Below are positions 34,592 to 42,109 of a DNA stretch of 56,634 nucleotides, piece after piece. Numbering within the stretch: the first letter of the stretch is position 1; each line of letters opens with the position of its first letter. The stretch comes from Clostridia bacterium (lineage in GTDB: Bacteria; Bacillota; Clostridia; Christensenellales; CAG-138): positions 1-56,634 of the forward strand of contig JAFPWD010000039.1 in the NCBI GenBank assembly GCA_017395105.1. The letters run 5' to 3'. The notes under the pieces are model-generated. The model did no database searches. It was given only the letters and a program-made list of their open reading frames with translations, and had not been told where the DNA came from. Both the position numbers and the translations under genes were made by a program.

Positions 34592-35452
34592 TTATAACAC
34601 TTTCTTCCTATGCTCCATCTTCATAGCCTGCGATATCGGCTTATAGATAAAGAAGGTGACGAGCGAAATTATAATGCCCTTGAGAATGTTGAACGGCACG
34701 ACCGCCCATATAACCAGCGAACCCACGCTCGTGATATGCTTGTTGACCGCGGTGCCGAAGGCGATTATCTGCTCCATCGGCATGAACAGCTCGGCGAATT
34801 TGGGTATCAGATAGAAGGCGTTGAACGCGCTGCCGAAAACGGTCATGCAGAGCGTTCCCGCGATAAGGCCGATAAGCGCACTCTTGCGGCTTGGATTATA
34901 GTGATAGATGATGCTCGCGGGAAGCACGAAGGAGCAGCCGACGATGAAGTTCGCAAAATCGCCCACGAACGCGGTGGTGGTTCCCTTGAGTATGGCATGG
35001 ATCACGACCTTGATAAATTCGGCGATGACACCGTAAACCGGCCCCATAAAGAATGCGCAGATCATAACGGGGATCTCGCTTACGTCAAGCTTATAGAAGA
35101 ACGGCGCGAAAAACAGCGGGAATTCAAGCAGCATCAAAACGCCCGCCATGCTTGAAAACAGCGCGGTGTAGGTGATTTTTCTCGTGCGGTCAAGCTTTCT
35201 TATCCTGCCCTTGAGCAGAAAGCGCTGAACGAGGTAGGCGGCGAGCGCAATGCCCGCGCTGATCGCAAATGCGGTCAGGATAAAGCCGATATTCTTTCCA
35301 ATGGTTTGAAAAAGCGTGGGCTTGGGAGTGGGAGCGGCGGTAACTTCCGCATCGGGAGCGCTTTCCGCAATGGCGAAGCTCAGCGAAAACGCAAGCATCA
35401 GCGCGGCAAGGAGCATCGGAATGAGGCGATGCAGGGAACGGGTTTTTTTCAT
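34592..35452 (-). CDS. ribU: Riboflavin ECF transporter S component (RibU) with an N-terminal extension
   Basis: A 286-residue membrane protein. Residues about 88-280 are RibU: LEFPLFFAPFFYKLDVSEIP, GPVYGVIAEFIKVV and LKGTTTAFVGDFANF are signature segments of the riboflavin-binding S component. An FMN riboswitch in the leader supports the assignment independently. The first 85 residues are extra compared with ordinary RibU (about 190-200 residues): a signal-peptide-like helix (14-30), a short Pro/Thr-rich loop (TAAPTPKPT) and a further helix (about 50-73). GGAGG precedes the ATG. No ECF ATPase genes are adjacent. Confidence 0.93.
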   Translation of the reverse strand: MKKTRSLHRLIPMLLAALMLAFSLSFAIAESAPDAEVTAAPTPKPTLFQTIGKNIGFILTAFAISAGIALAAYLVQRFLLKGRIRKLDRTRKITYTALFSSMAGVLMLLEFPLFFAPFFYKLDVSEIPVMICAFFMGPVYGVIAEFIKVVIHAILKGTTTAFVGDFANFIVGCSFVLPASIIYHYNPSRKSALIGLIAGTLCMTVFGSAFNAFYLIPKFAELFMPMEQIIAFGTAVNKHITSVGSLVIWAVVPFNILKGIIISLVTFFIYKPISQAMKMEHRKKVL

Positions 35453-35463
35453 ACTTTCCTCCG

Positions 35464-35500
35464 AAAAAAGAAATTCCCGAAAGCGAAAACCGCCTTCGGG
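35464..35500 (-). terminator. Terminator in the FMN riboswitch expression platform
   Basis: On the minus strand CCCGAAGGCG/CGCTTTCGGG forms a hairpin followed by AATTTCTTTTTT, directly upstream of the ribU ribosome binding site. FMN binding would favour this terminator and shut ribU off. Confidence 0.75.
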
Positions 35501-35544
35501 TAATACAGGACAAGATAAAACAAATATAAATATTTATTCTCCTT

Positions 35545-35683
35545 CTTCCATCCGGACTTACGCGCACCGAAAAGGAACGCGCTCACCGTCGGTTCCGGAA
35601 TTTCACCGGATCGGCGGACAGCTCATAGAACCGACCGTTCGCGGACTTTCACCGCCGGTAGGGATTTTCACCCTGCCCCGAAG
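35545..35683 (-). ncRNA. FMN riboswitch (RFN element)
   Basis: The minus strand carries the conserved RFN segments in order: GGGGCAGGGTGAAAATCCCTACCGG split by the P1 start, GGCGGTGAAAGTCCGCGA, CCGGTGAAATTCCGGAACC, then GTGCGCGTAAGTCCGGATGG closing P1. These are the most conserved parts of the class. It precedes ribU. Confidence 0.96.
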
Positions 35684-35690
35684 TGAGCTT

Positions 35691-35719
35691 ATTATAGCAT
35701 AGAATGAGAGCAATTGCAA
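35691..35719 (-). promoter_or_regulatory. Promoter of the FMN riboswitch/ribU transcript
   Basis: On the minus strand TTGCAA (35719-35714), 17 bases, then TATAAT (35696-35691), ending about 8 bases before the riboswitch. Confidence 0.75.
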
Positions 35720-35761
35720 GAGCAAGCGTTTTTTCGCTATCGCTCGGGAAAGCTGCCGCCA

Positions 35762-37225
35762 TCAGCGCCCGAATTCTATTTGCACATCGCCGTTTTCGCC
35801 TATCACAAGCCTCATATTCTTGATGAATTTTTGATAGAAGCGATTGCGCTCATCCTCGGAGAACGGTGCTCTTGTGTTTTTCAGCGCCGTGTCGAGCATA
35901 TCGTTCACGTTCAGCCGCATCGCGCCGTCAATATACGTCCGCATCTCCGCAAGCACGGCTTTTATCTTGATATCCTCGCCGTTGCCGCCGTAGAAGTCGT
36001 CGAGGTAGCAATAGAAGATATGCTGCTCCTCAAGCGCCTGCTTCAGGCTGGGGCTGCATTTGCTGTGCTCGATCATAACGAGGAATTTTGCCTGAGGAAG
36101 ATTGGATACAAGGGGCCAATAGTCGGAGTCGCTTGAAACGAGCACGAACGAATCGGTCTTATTCTCGTAGAATTCGCGGAAAACACGCGCATAGAGCGTT
36201 TGGTCGACCAAGGATTTATTGTCCATCAATCTTTCAACGTTCAGATGCTCCACGGGAACGCCGCCAGTGCAGCTTTCAAGCATATTCCACGCGCTCGAGG
36301 CATGAACGTCGTCAAACAGGATGATGCTCGATATCTTGTCGGTATAGCGTTTTTCAAGGTTCTTAAACGCCGCGCTCAGGTTGAACGGATCGGAGTTTTC
36401 GCAATCGACCACAAGAACTGTTTTGCTGCTTGAGGAAATGAAGTCGTAGATGTTATTCGTTACGTAGCTGCCAACGTTCGACACCATGTTTCGAGCCTTA
36501 AACTCGTCGTTGTTAAGCTTATACAGCCAGGTGCAGAACCTGTAGTCGGAGGAAAGGATCAGCCCCTCATCCTGCGCATCCCAATTCATATAGGCGTGGA
36601 AGGGCAGATACGAATAGCTGCTGCGGTAGACCGCCAAGGCCGCCATAACGCCGCTGTCGCTCAAGCCGTTCTTCATTATGAAAAGATCCCTGATATAGTC
36701 CCAATTCAGCCACATCGGGAAAAAGCTCTTGCAGTTGTTTATTCGGTCGTTTATCAGGCGGTTTATTTCAACAACGTGACTGCTCAGAAAGCGACTCGTT
36801 TTTTTAACAAAGTCTATCCCGTCACTTGCAAGCTGCATAACGTATTCATCCGGAATGTATTCGCGTACCGTTCTTATGCCTCTGTGCTCAACCTTGAAAG
36901 CATGATTGATCTTACTGAAGTTAATAAATATTGACGTTCGTATCGCGCAAAGGTTTCTTATTATTCTTGCATTCTTATCTTTATTCAGCTTATTGAATAC
37001 TTCTATATCGAATGATGTGTTTTCTTTTTCAAATAAATGCTTTTTGATACCGAGTAAATAAGCGACCTTTGTTGTGATATCATGAGTGTATTCGCGGTAC
37101 TCCTTATAATCGTGCACCGTGGAGTCGTGCTCGTTCTGTTCGACCGAAGCGGCATCGGAGCCTGCATCGGGAGCACTGCCCGTTTCGTCTGTAAGTGCAG
37201 GCTGTTTGTTTGGTTCATTGAGCAT
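35762..37225 (-). CDS. NYN-domain (PIN-like) putative ribonuclease with a helical N-terminal region
   Basis: A 487-residue protein. Residues about 268-420 form a NYN/PIN-like domain: TVLVVDCENSDPF begins it with the first acidic residue, and SFVLVSSDSDYWPLV gives the conserved D.D near the active site; IILFDDVHA lies between. Such domains cut structured or tRNA-like RNAs with a metal ion. The first 260 residues are an uncharacterised helical region. The low-complexity N-terminus (about 1-38) is probably disordered. AGGAG lies about 11 bases before the ATG. It is downstream of dnaB on the same strand with about 160 bases between. The biological role is unknown; RNA turnover or defence are both possible. 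Confidence 0.82.
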   Translation of the reverse strand: MLNEPNKQPALTDETGSAPDAGSDAASVEQNEHDSTVHDYKEYREYTHDITTKVAYLLGIKKHLFEKENTSFDIEVFNKLNKDKNARIIRNLCAIRTSIFINFSKINHAFKVEHRGIRTVREYIPDEYVMQLASDGIDFVKKTSRFLSSHVVEINRLINDRINNCKSFFPMWLNWDYIRDLFIMKNGLSDSGVMAALAVYRSSYSYLPFHAYMNWDAQDEGLILSSDYRFCTWLYKLNNDEFKARNMVSNVGSYVTNNIYDFISSSSKTVLVVDCENSDPFNLSAAFKNLEKRYTDKISSIILFDDVHASSAWNMLESCTGGVPVEHLNVERLMDNKSLVDQTLYARVFREFYENKTDSFVLVSSDSDYWPLVSNLPQAKFLVMIEHSKCSPSLKQALEEQHIFYCYLDDFYGGNGEDIKIKAVLAEMRTYIDGAMRLNVNDMLDTALKNTRAPFSEDERNRFYQKFIKNMRLVIGENGDVQIEFGR

Positions 37226-37387
37226 GGTAAAGGCTCTCCTTTCAAGTATTTATTTGGGGGCTGTCCCATTGAGCGTTGCTTAACGCAAGGAGCGGATAGG
37301 ATCAAGCGCTTTGGCGCCGGCTTCTCCGCCCCGAGCGGCTAAAAACATATTTTCGTATGCGCGGGCAAGAGACCCGGCTCTTGGCTT

Positions 37388-38740
37388 TTACTGCGGATCG
37401 TCCGCATAATTGGTGTATCTCGCTATCTCGGGCACCCACATGACCTTTAGGTTTGCGGTGGCGCCGTTTCGGTGCTTGGCAACGTTGATATACGAGGTGT
37501 TGTCCCCGTCCATGGCTTCCTGCGTTTCGGGATAGGTGGCGGGGCGGTAGAGCATCATTATAACGTCCGCATCCTGCTCGATGGAGCCTGATTCGCGAAG
37601 GTCGCTCATCAGCGGCGTGTGATCCTTGCGCTTGTCGGGCTCGCGGGAGAGCTGGGAAAGCAGGATTATTACCACGTTCAGCTCCCTTGCGATCATCTTC
37701 AGGCCGCGCGTCATCTCGGCAACCTCAAGCACCCTTGAATCGCGCTTGGAGGTGGACTGCATGAGCTGGAGATAGTCGATAACCACTATATCAAGCCCCT
37801 GCTGTGCCTGCACTCTGCGGCATTTTGAGCGTATCTCCGCAACGGTCGCGCCCGGAGCATCGTCTATAAGGATGTTCGATTCGCCAACGGTGTTGAAATT
37901 GTCCGCAATGCGGAATATCTCCTCCGCCTTGAGGTCGCCCGTGCGGATCTTCTGCATATTGATGCCCGCTTCGCCGGACATTATTCGCATAACTATCTGC
38001 TCCTTGGGCATCTCAAGGCTGAATACCATAACCGTTGCCTTCTCGCGGATAGCGGCATGGGCGGCGATGCCGAAGGCGAACGCCGATTTACCCGCCGAGG
38101 GTCGACCCGCAACGATAACAAGGTCGCCGCGCTGAAGGCCGCTCGTGAGGTCATCCAGATCCGCAAGGCCTGTGGCGATGCCCGTGCGCCTGCCGCCAAG
38201 CTGCATAAGTTCGCCGATCTGCCGATACACGTCCGCATAAACCTCGCCGATGGTGGGAATATGCTCGGCGCTCTTGCGCATGGCGATGTTGTAGATCTGC
38301 CTCTCTGCCTCGTCGAGTATCTGCTTGGGATCCTTGTTGCTCTCTATGGCCTCGTGCGCAATCATATTGCCAGTGGCCATGAGCTTTCTTCTGACCGAGT
38401 GCGCCTCGACTATATCGATATAGTGCTCTATATTCGATACGCTCGGCGGGGAGAGCGCAAGGTCGATGAGATACCCGTTGCCGCCCACCGCTTCAAGCTT
38501 GCCGTCGCGCTCGAGCATATCGGTGAGCGTTGTTAAGTCGATGCTTTTTCCGCTGTCGAAAAGCTTTTTCATTGCGGAAAAGATATCCCTGTGTGCGGCG
38601 GAATGGAAATCATCCGCGCTGAGCATTTCAAGCGCCTTTTCCGCGGCGGAGGACGAAGCGGCGGCGGAGCCTATCACGCTTCCGAGAACGGATCTTTCCG
38701 CGTCCGTATTATGCGGTATGCGGCTGAGGTTTTCTTCCAT
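37388..38740 (-). CDS. dnaB: Replicative DNA helicase DnaB
   Basis: A 450-residue hexameric helicase that unwinds DNA ahead of the fork. The N-terminal DnaB domain (IPHNTDAERSVLGSVI...) and linker are followed by the RecA-like motor with Walker A GRPSAGKSAFA, FSLEMPKEQI, Walker B IVVIDYLQLM and SQLSR, LRESGSIEQDADVI. The ATG at 38740 (MEENLSRIPHNT) fits the family; the longer frame upstream adds an atypical basic stretch. Its ribosome binding site is weak. It follows rplI on the same strand, the common clostridial arrangement. Confidence 0.97.
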   Translation of the reverse strand: MEENLSRIPHNTDAERSVLGSVIGSAAASSSAAEKALEMLSADDFHSAAHRDIFSAMKKLFDSGKSIDLTTLTDMLERDGKLEAVGGNGYLIDLALSPPSVSNIEHYIDIVEAHSVRRKLMATGNMIAHEAIESNKDPKQILDEAERQIYNIAMRKSAEHIPTIGEVYADVYRQIGELMQLGGRRTGIATGLADLDDLTSGLQRGDLVIVAGRPSAGKSAFAFGIAAHAAIREKATVMVFSLEMPKEQIVMRIMSGEAGINMQKIRTGDLKAEEIFRIADNFNTVGESNILIDDAPGATVAEIRSKCRRVQAQQGLDIVVIDYLQLMQSTSKRDSRVLEVAEMTRGLKMIARELNVVIILLSQLSREPDKRKDHTPLMSDLRESGSIEQDADVIMMLYRPATYPETQEAMDGDNTSYINVAKHRNGATANLKVMWVPEIARYTNYADDPQ

Positions 38741-38872
38741 AGCTTTTATAATACTCAATGATCGATGGTGAAGCCGAAGCGATCTGCGATTCGGCAAGCG
38801 CTTTGAAAAAGCGCGCGAAATACGCCGCGCGGGGCGGCCTGAGCGGCGGAGCGCCCGAAGAAGGGCTTGCGT

Positions 38873-39325
38873 TTACTCCGCAAGCGGGAGCACCTCCACC
38901 TTGAAGGAGGCGTTGGTTTGCTCGAACATGTGCGCGTTCACGGTGTAGATGCCGATCGCCTTGATGGGCTCATCCAGGCCGATGCGCTTTTTATCCACCT
39001 CTATATCGAACTGCTCCTTGAGTGCGGCGGCGATCTCCTTGCCGGTTATCGCGCCGAAGAGCCTGCCGTTGTCGCCGCATTTGGCGTACACCTTGACCGA
39101 AAGCTTGCTCATATCGGCCGCAAGTGCTTTTGCGTTCTGCCTCTGCACCTCATGGCGGTGCTTGGCGGCGGATTTTTTGATGTTTACTGCATTTATCGTG
39201 TCCGAATCGGCGGGCACGGCAAGTCCCTTGGGAATAAGAAAATTCTTGGCATAGCCGTCGCTGACGGAAGCAATATCGCCCGCCTTGCCGCAGCCGTGTA
39301 CGTCGCTTTTAAGAAGCACCTTCAT
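38873..39325 (-). CDS. rplI: 50S ribosomal protein L9
   Basis: A 150-residue protein of the large ribosomal subunit. The N-terminal domain MKVLLKSDVHGCGKAGDIASV...GYAKNFLIPKGLA is the L9 signature that binds 23S rRNA, the long connecting helix (about 42-75) follows, and the C-terminal domain begins near SVKVYAKCGDNGRLFGAIT. Its ATG abuts the stop codon of the DUF2232 gene, so the two are translated in tandem from one transcript. Confidence 0.98.
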   Translation of the reverse strand: MKVLLKSDVHGCGKAGDIASVSDGYAKNFLIPKGLAVPADSDTINAVNIKKSAAKHRHEVQRQNAKALAADMSKLSVKVYAKCGDNGRLFGAITGKEIAAALKEQFDIEVDKKRIGLDEPIKAIGIYTVNAHMFEQTNASFKVEVLPLAE

Positions 39326-40504
39326 TTATTCTTCACCTCCGTGGGTATTTTTATCGTTATCGGTCGGTTTTTCGGCGTTATCGCCGGATTTTTCTTCATT
39401 GGGCTTTGCTTCATCGCCGCCCTCGGAGCCGCTTTGCGCATCGCTCCCGTCCTCATCCTTATCCTCGAGCACGTGATCGAAGAAGGCGGAGTCCTTCCTG
39501 CGCGCTATGATCTGCGGGCCGTTGCCGTCGCCGAAATCGACCACAACGGTGTTGCTTTTCTCGCGGTTCGCCTTTTCAAAGGCCTCCCTTATCAGCCTGT
39601 CGGTGCGGATGAGCCTGCGGCGAATGCCGGCGTAAAGGTCGATCGCGCCGAAGAACGCCATGAAATAGGGCGACATTACGGCGGCGAGGATAACGAACAG
39701 CCTAACGGGCATCGAAACTGTGCTGCGCCCGCGTGAAGCTATATACATGGCGGTGCCCATGCCGGCAGCGGCAAGCATCGGCATCAGCATTAAAAGGACG
39801 GTGTAGAGCACAACGGGCGCGGCGTTGGATTTTACCGCGTATAAAACGATGATCGCGGCTGCGAAAACGGGTATGCCGAGCTTGAGGCTCGAGGGGAGCT
39901 GCCATTCGCGGAAGCGCGCCATGGGGCGAATATCGGCGTTTGAAAGCTTGCAGAACAGGCGCGAGAGCACAACGGTGAAGAACGCCGCAGCCTCGGCAAG
40001 CAGCACAAGCATTCCGTAGAAGGTGGTGGGTATGGATTCGCGAAGCTCGGCGATATCCTCGATAACGTAGCCCATCGAGCGGTAGTATTCATCGAAATAG
40101 CGCAGGCGCTCAAGTATGCCTTCAAACGGCGCTTTGCCCGCAAGAAGCGAGGGCAGGCCGAAGCCGACGTACAGAGCGATCAGCGCGGCGGCGGCGAGCA
40201 CAAGCGCGATCATGCGGTAGGGCAGCCTGAGCCGGAACGCGGCTACGGTGAAAATAACGGAAAACGAGTACGCGCCCCAGAGCGCATACATCGTGATATC
40301 GTTTCCGAGATGCGCGAAGAAGATGCCGAGCATCGTAAAGAGCGCGGCGGCAGCGGCATGGAATATGCCGTGGCGCACGCCGAGATACACCGCGCCCGCT
40401 GCGGCGGGAATGAGCAGAACGGTGGAATAAGCTCCGGCGAATGCGCCGAAAAGCCCGATTCCGAGTGCAATAATGAAGCTTTTAAAGGTCAAGGTTTTTT
40501 CCAT
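39326..40504 (-). CDS. DUF2232 (YybS-like) membrane protein
   Basis: A 392-residue membrane protein with about eight hydrophobic segments (residues 1-300) followed by a cytoplasmic, strongly acidic and Asn/Glu-rich tail (about 320-392). The gene order DUF2232-rplI-dnaB matches yybS-(gdpP)-rplI-dnaB of Bacillota, which supports the assignment more than local motifs do. The c-di-AMP phosphodiesterase gene gdpP, usual between yybS and rplI, is missing. The function of YybS is unproven. A clear promoter precedes the gene. Confidence 0.8.
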   Translation of the reverse strand: MEKTLTFKSFIIALGIGLFGAFAGAYSTVLLIPAAAGAVYLGVRHGIFHAAAAALFTMLGIFFAHLGNDITMYALWGAYSFSVIFTVAAFRLRLPYRMIALVLAAAALIALYVGFGLPSLLAGKAPFEGILERLRYFDEYYRSMGYVIEDIAELRESIPTTFYGMLVLLAEAAAFFTVVLSRLFCKLSNADIRPMARFREWQLPSSLKLGIPVFAAAIIVLYAVKSNAAPVVLYTVLLMLMPMLAAAGMGTAMYIASRGRSTVSMPVRLFVILAAVMSPYFMAFFGAIDLYAGIRRRLIRTDRLIREAFEKANREKSNTVVVDFGDGNGPQIIARRKDSAFFDHVLEDKDEDGSDAQSGSEGGDEAKPNEEKSGDNAEKPTDNDKNTHGGEE

Positions 40505-40571
40505 AGTTTTTTCCTCTGCGGAGCTTCGCCGAATGAATGCTTTTCACAAGGCGATATCCCCACTTATATCT

Positions 40572-40599
40572 ATTATATCAATAATCGTAGAGAAGTCAA
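40572..40599 (-). promoter_or_regulatory. Promoter of the DUF2232-rplI-dnaB operon
   Basis: On the minus strand TTGACT (40599-40594), 16 bases, TATAAT (40577-40572). Confidence 0.75.
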
Positions 40600-40694
40600 C
40601 CGCAAAAGTGGATATGAGCGGATAAGCCGATGAAAAATGCTCTCGGGGGCGCGACTTATGGCTCTTTGCGATGAAAACAGCGCCGAAGCTTATC

Positions 40695-40724
40695 AAAACG
40701 GCGGCAGGGAAGCCCCCGCCGCCA
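40695..40724 (-). terminator. Terminator of the HTH gene
   Basis: On the minus strand GGCGGCGGGGG-CTT-CCCTGCCGCC forms a strong GC stem (one bulge) followed by GTTTTG, 18 bases beyond the stop codon. Confidence 0.65.
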
Positions 40725-40741
40725 TTCTCGCGCTGTTCGTA

Positions 40742-41281
40742 TCAGCCCGCCTTCTTATCCGCACCGTCGGGCTTTTCATCGCCGCCGCGGGTTTCCACGG
40801 TATCGCGGTGATAGCTCACGCCGATGTTCCCGTTTATGATACCCGCATTTGCGCTCACCGAGCCGCCGATGTCAAAGGAGGTTTTCGTGGTCTTCTTACC
40901 GCCCTTATCCGACTTCTTGGAAGCCTTGTTCGCGCGGCGCGATGCTTCAAGCAGATCGATGCCACGATCTGCAAGGCGCATGGAGCCGTCCTCGGTCGGT
41001 CTCTCTATGAAGCCCCAGTTGATAAGGTATCGGAGCGTTTCCTCGCCTTTCTTCGCCATCCTCGCGGGGATAAGGCAAACGTCGATCCCTTTATTGCGCT
41101 CGAGGAGGTTTTCGAGGATGAGCGCTGCCTCGCGCCCCGTGCAGGGGGGAAGCTCGGCATCCTCGGAGATATCCCAGCGGCCGTTCCTCTTTTTTGCGGA
41201 GGGCATCAGCCCCTCCTTGCAGCGCTCGCGCACCCATTCGGTCTTTTTTCCGTTCTTCTTTGCAAATTCCTTTGTGTTCAT
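40742..41281 (-). CDS. Putative DNA-binding protein with MerR/excisionase-like HTH
   Basis: A 179-residue protein of unknown function. The N-terminus TEWVRERCKEGLMPSAKKRNGRWDI (two segments of a helix-turn-helix, residues about 13-38) resembles excisionase or MerR-like readers. A second winged-helix-like segment follows (about 70-110: GEETLRYLINWGFIERPTEDG). The C-terminal third is Lys/Gly-rich and ends acidic (GGDEKPDGADKKAG). The ribosome binding site AAGGAGG is strong and the gene has its own promoter and terminator. A regulator role is inference. Confidence 0.6.
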   Translation of the reverse strand: MNTKEFAKKNGKKTEWVRERCKEGLMPSAKKRNGRWDISEDAELPPCTGREAALILENLLERNKGIDVCLIPARMAKKGEETLRYLINWGFIERPTEDGSMRLADRGIDLLEASRRANKASKKSDKGGKKTTKTSFDIGGSVSANAGIINGNIGVSYHRDTVETRGGDEKPDGADKKAG

Positions 41282-41314
41282 ATCACAGACCTCCTTGGTT
41301 TTCTTTATGTATAA

Positions 41315-41343
41315 ATTATACCATAAAAAACACTGACAATCAA
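41315..41343 (-). promoter_or_regulatory. Promoter of the HTH gene
   Basis: On the minus strand TTGATT (41343-41338), 17 bases, TATAAT (41320-41315). Confidence 0.65.
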
Positions 41344-41429
41344 GGGAAAATGATGGGAGTTGAGTACATAAAAATGAACTTATAAACGGAGCAAGAGACT
41401 TGACTTTTCGTTATCGGGAGGAACGACGG

Positions 41430-41459
41430 TTGACAGTCGAGCATCGGCTATGCTAAAAT
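41430..41459 (+). promoter_or_regulatory. Promoter of the YcxB-like gene
   Basis: TTGACA (41430-41435), 18 bases, TAAAAT (41454-41459), about 40 bases before the ATG. Confidence 0.7.
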
Positions 41460-41498
41460 TATCCCGCAGTATTCTTGAAAAACGAAAGGAAGCGGAGC

Positions 41499-42011
41499 AT
41501 GGATATCAAGGCAGCGGGGCGGCTCGATCTCAGTGCGTTCAAGGCGCTTCAAAAGGCTCATAAGGGCGCAATGTACTATATTTCGATCATGCTGATCGGT
41601 ATAGCAGTGGGCGAGTTTCTCTTCGAGCTTATGTTTTTGGGCGTTGCGGAGAGCTTTAGGATCGGTTGGCCGCTTCTCGTGGTTGCGGTCGTGCTCGCGC
41701 TACTGATTTTTGCGGCTCCGAGGCTTTCCTACAGGCAGCTCGGCAGGCTCAAGGATGCTGTCAGCGAATATGAGTTCGGCGACGAGGGCTTCAAGGTCGT
41801 TTCAAGGCAGGACGGCATGGAAACGAGTGGCCAATACAGCTACGATATGATCGAAAAGGTCGTCGAATTGCCCGAGTACATCTTCATCTATCAAACCAAA
41901 AACGCTGCATTCCCCATTGAAAAGGCAACTATTGAGGGCGGCACGGCGGAGGATATAAGGGCGATATTTGCGCCAAGGCTTGGGAAGAAATACATTGTCA
42001 GAAAAGGATAA
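41499..42011 (+). CDS. YcxB-like membrane protein
   Basis: A 170-residue protein with two membrane helices (about 32-53 and 58-78) and a C-terminal soluble part (80-165) of the YcxB type: YEFGDEGFKVVSRQDG followed by YSYDMIEKVVELPEYIFIYQ and a final acidic-basic strand. YcxB-like proteins (PF14317) are membrane-anchored with no known activity. The ATG at 41499 lies behind AAAGGAAGCGGAG; an upstream in-frame GTG or ATT at 41475 overlaps this site. A bidirectional terminator follows. Confidence 0.78.
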   Translation: MDIKAAGRLDLSAFKALQKAHKGAMYYISIMLIGIAVGEFLFELMFLGVAESFRIGWPLLVVAVVLALLIFAAPRLSYRQLGRLKDAVSEYEFGDEGFKVVSRQDGMETSGQYSYDMIEKVVELPEYIFIYQTKNAAFPIEKATIEGGTAEDIRAIFAPRLGKKYIVRKG

Positions 42012-42030
42012 AAGCAATAAGCTTGACAAG

Positions 42031-42074
42031 CAAAACCACCCCGAGGGCAGATGCGCCCAACAGGGTGGTTTTTG
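42031..42074. terminator. Bidirectional terminator between the YcxB-like gene and htrA
   Basis: CAAAACCACCC (42031-42041) pairs with GGGTGGTTTTTG (42063-42074); an inner GGGC/GCCC pair extends the structure. T runs exist on both strands. Confidence 0.85.
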
Positions 42075-42109
42075 CGTGTTCCGATCGTATTTGCCACTTG
42101 AAAAAGCTT

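Noticed and set aside
37364-37381. CAAGAG/CTCTTG hairpin just after dnaB as terminator
   Set aside because: Only six pairs and no T run on the minus strand; too weak to call, so dnaB may read through into the NYN gene.
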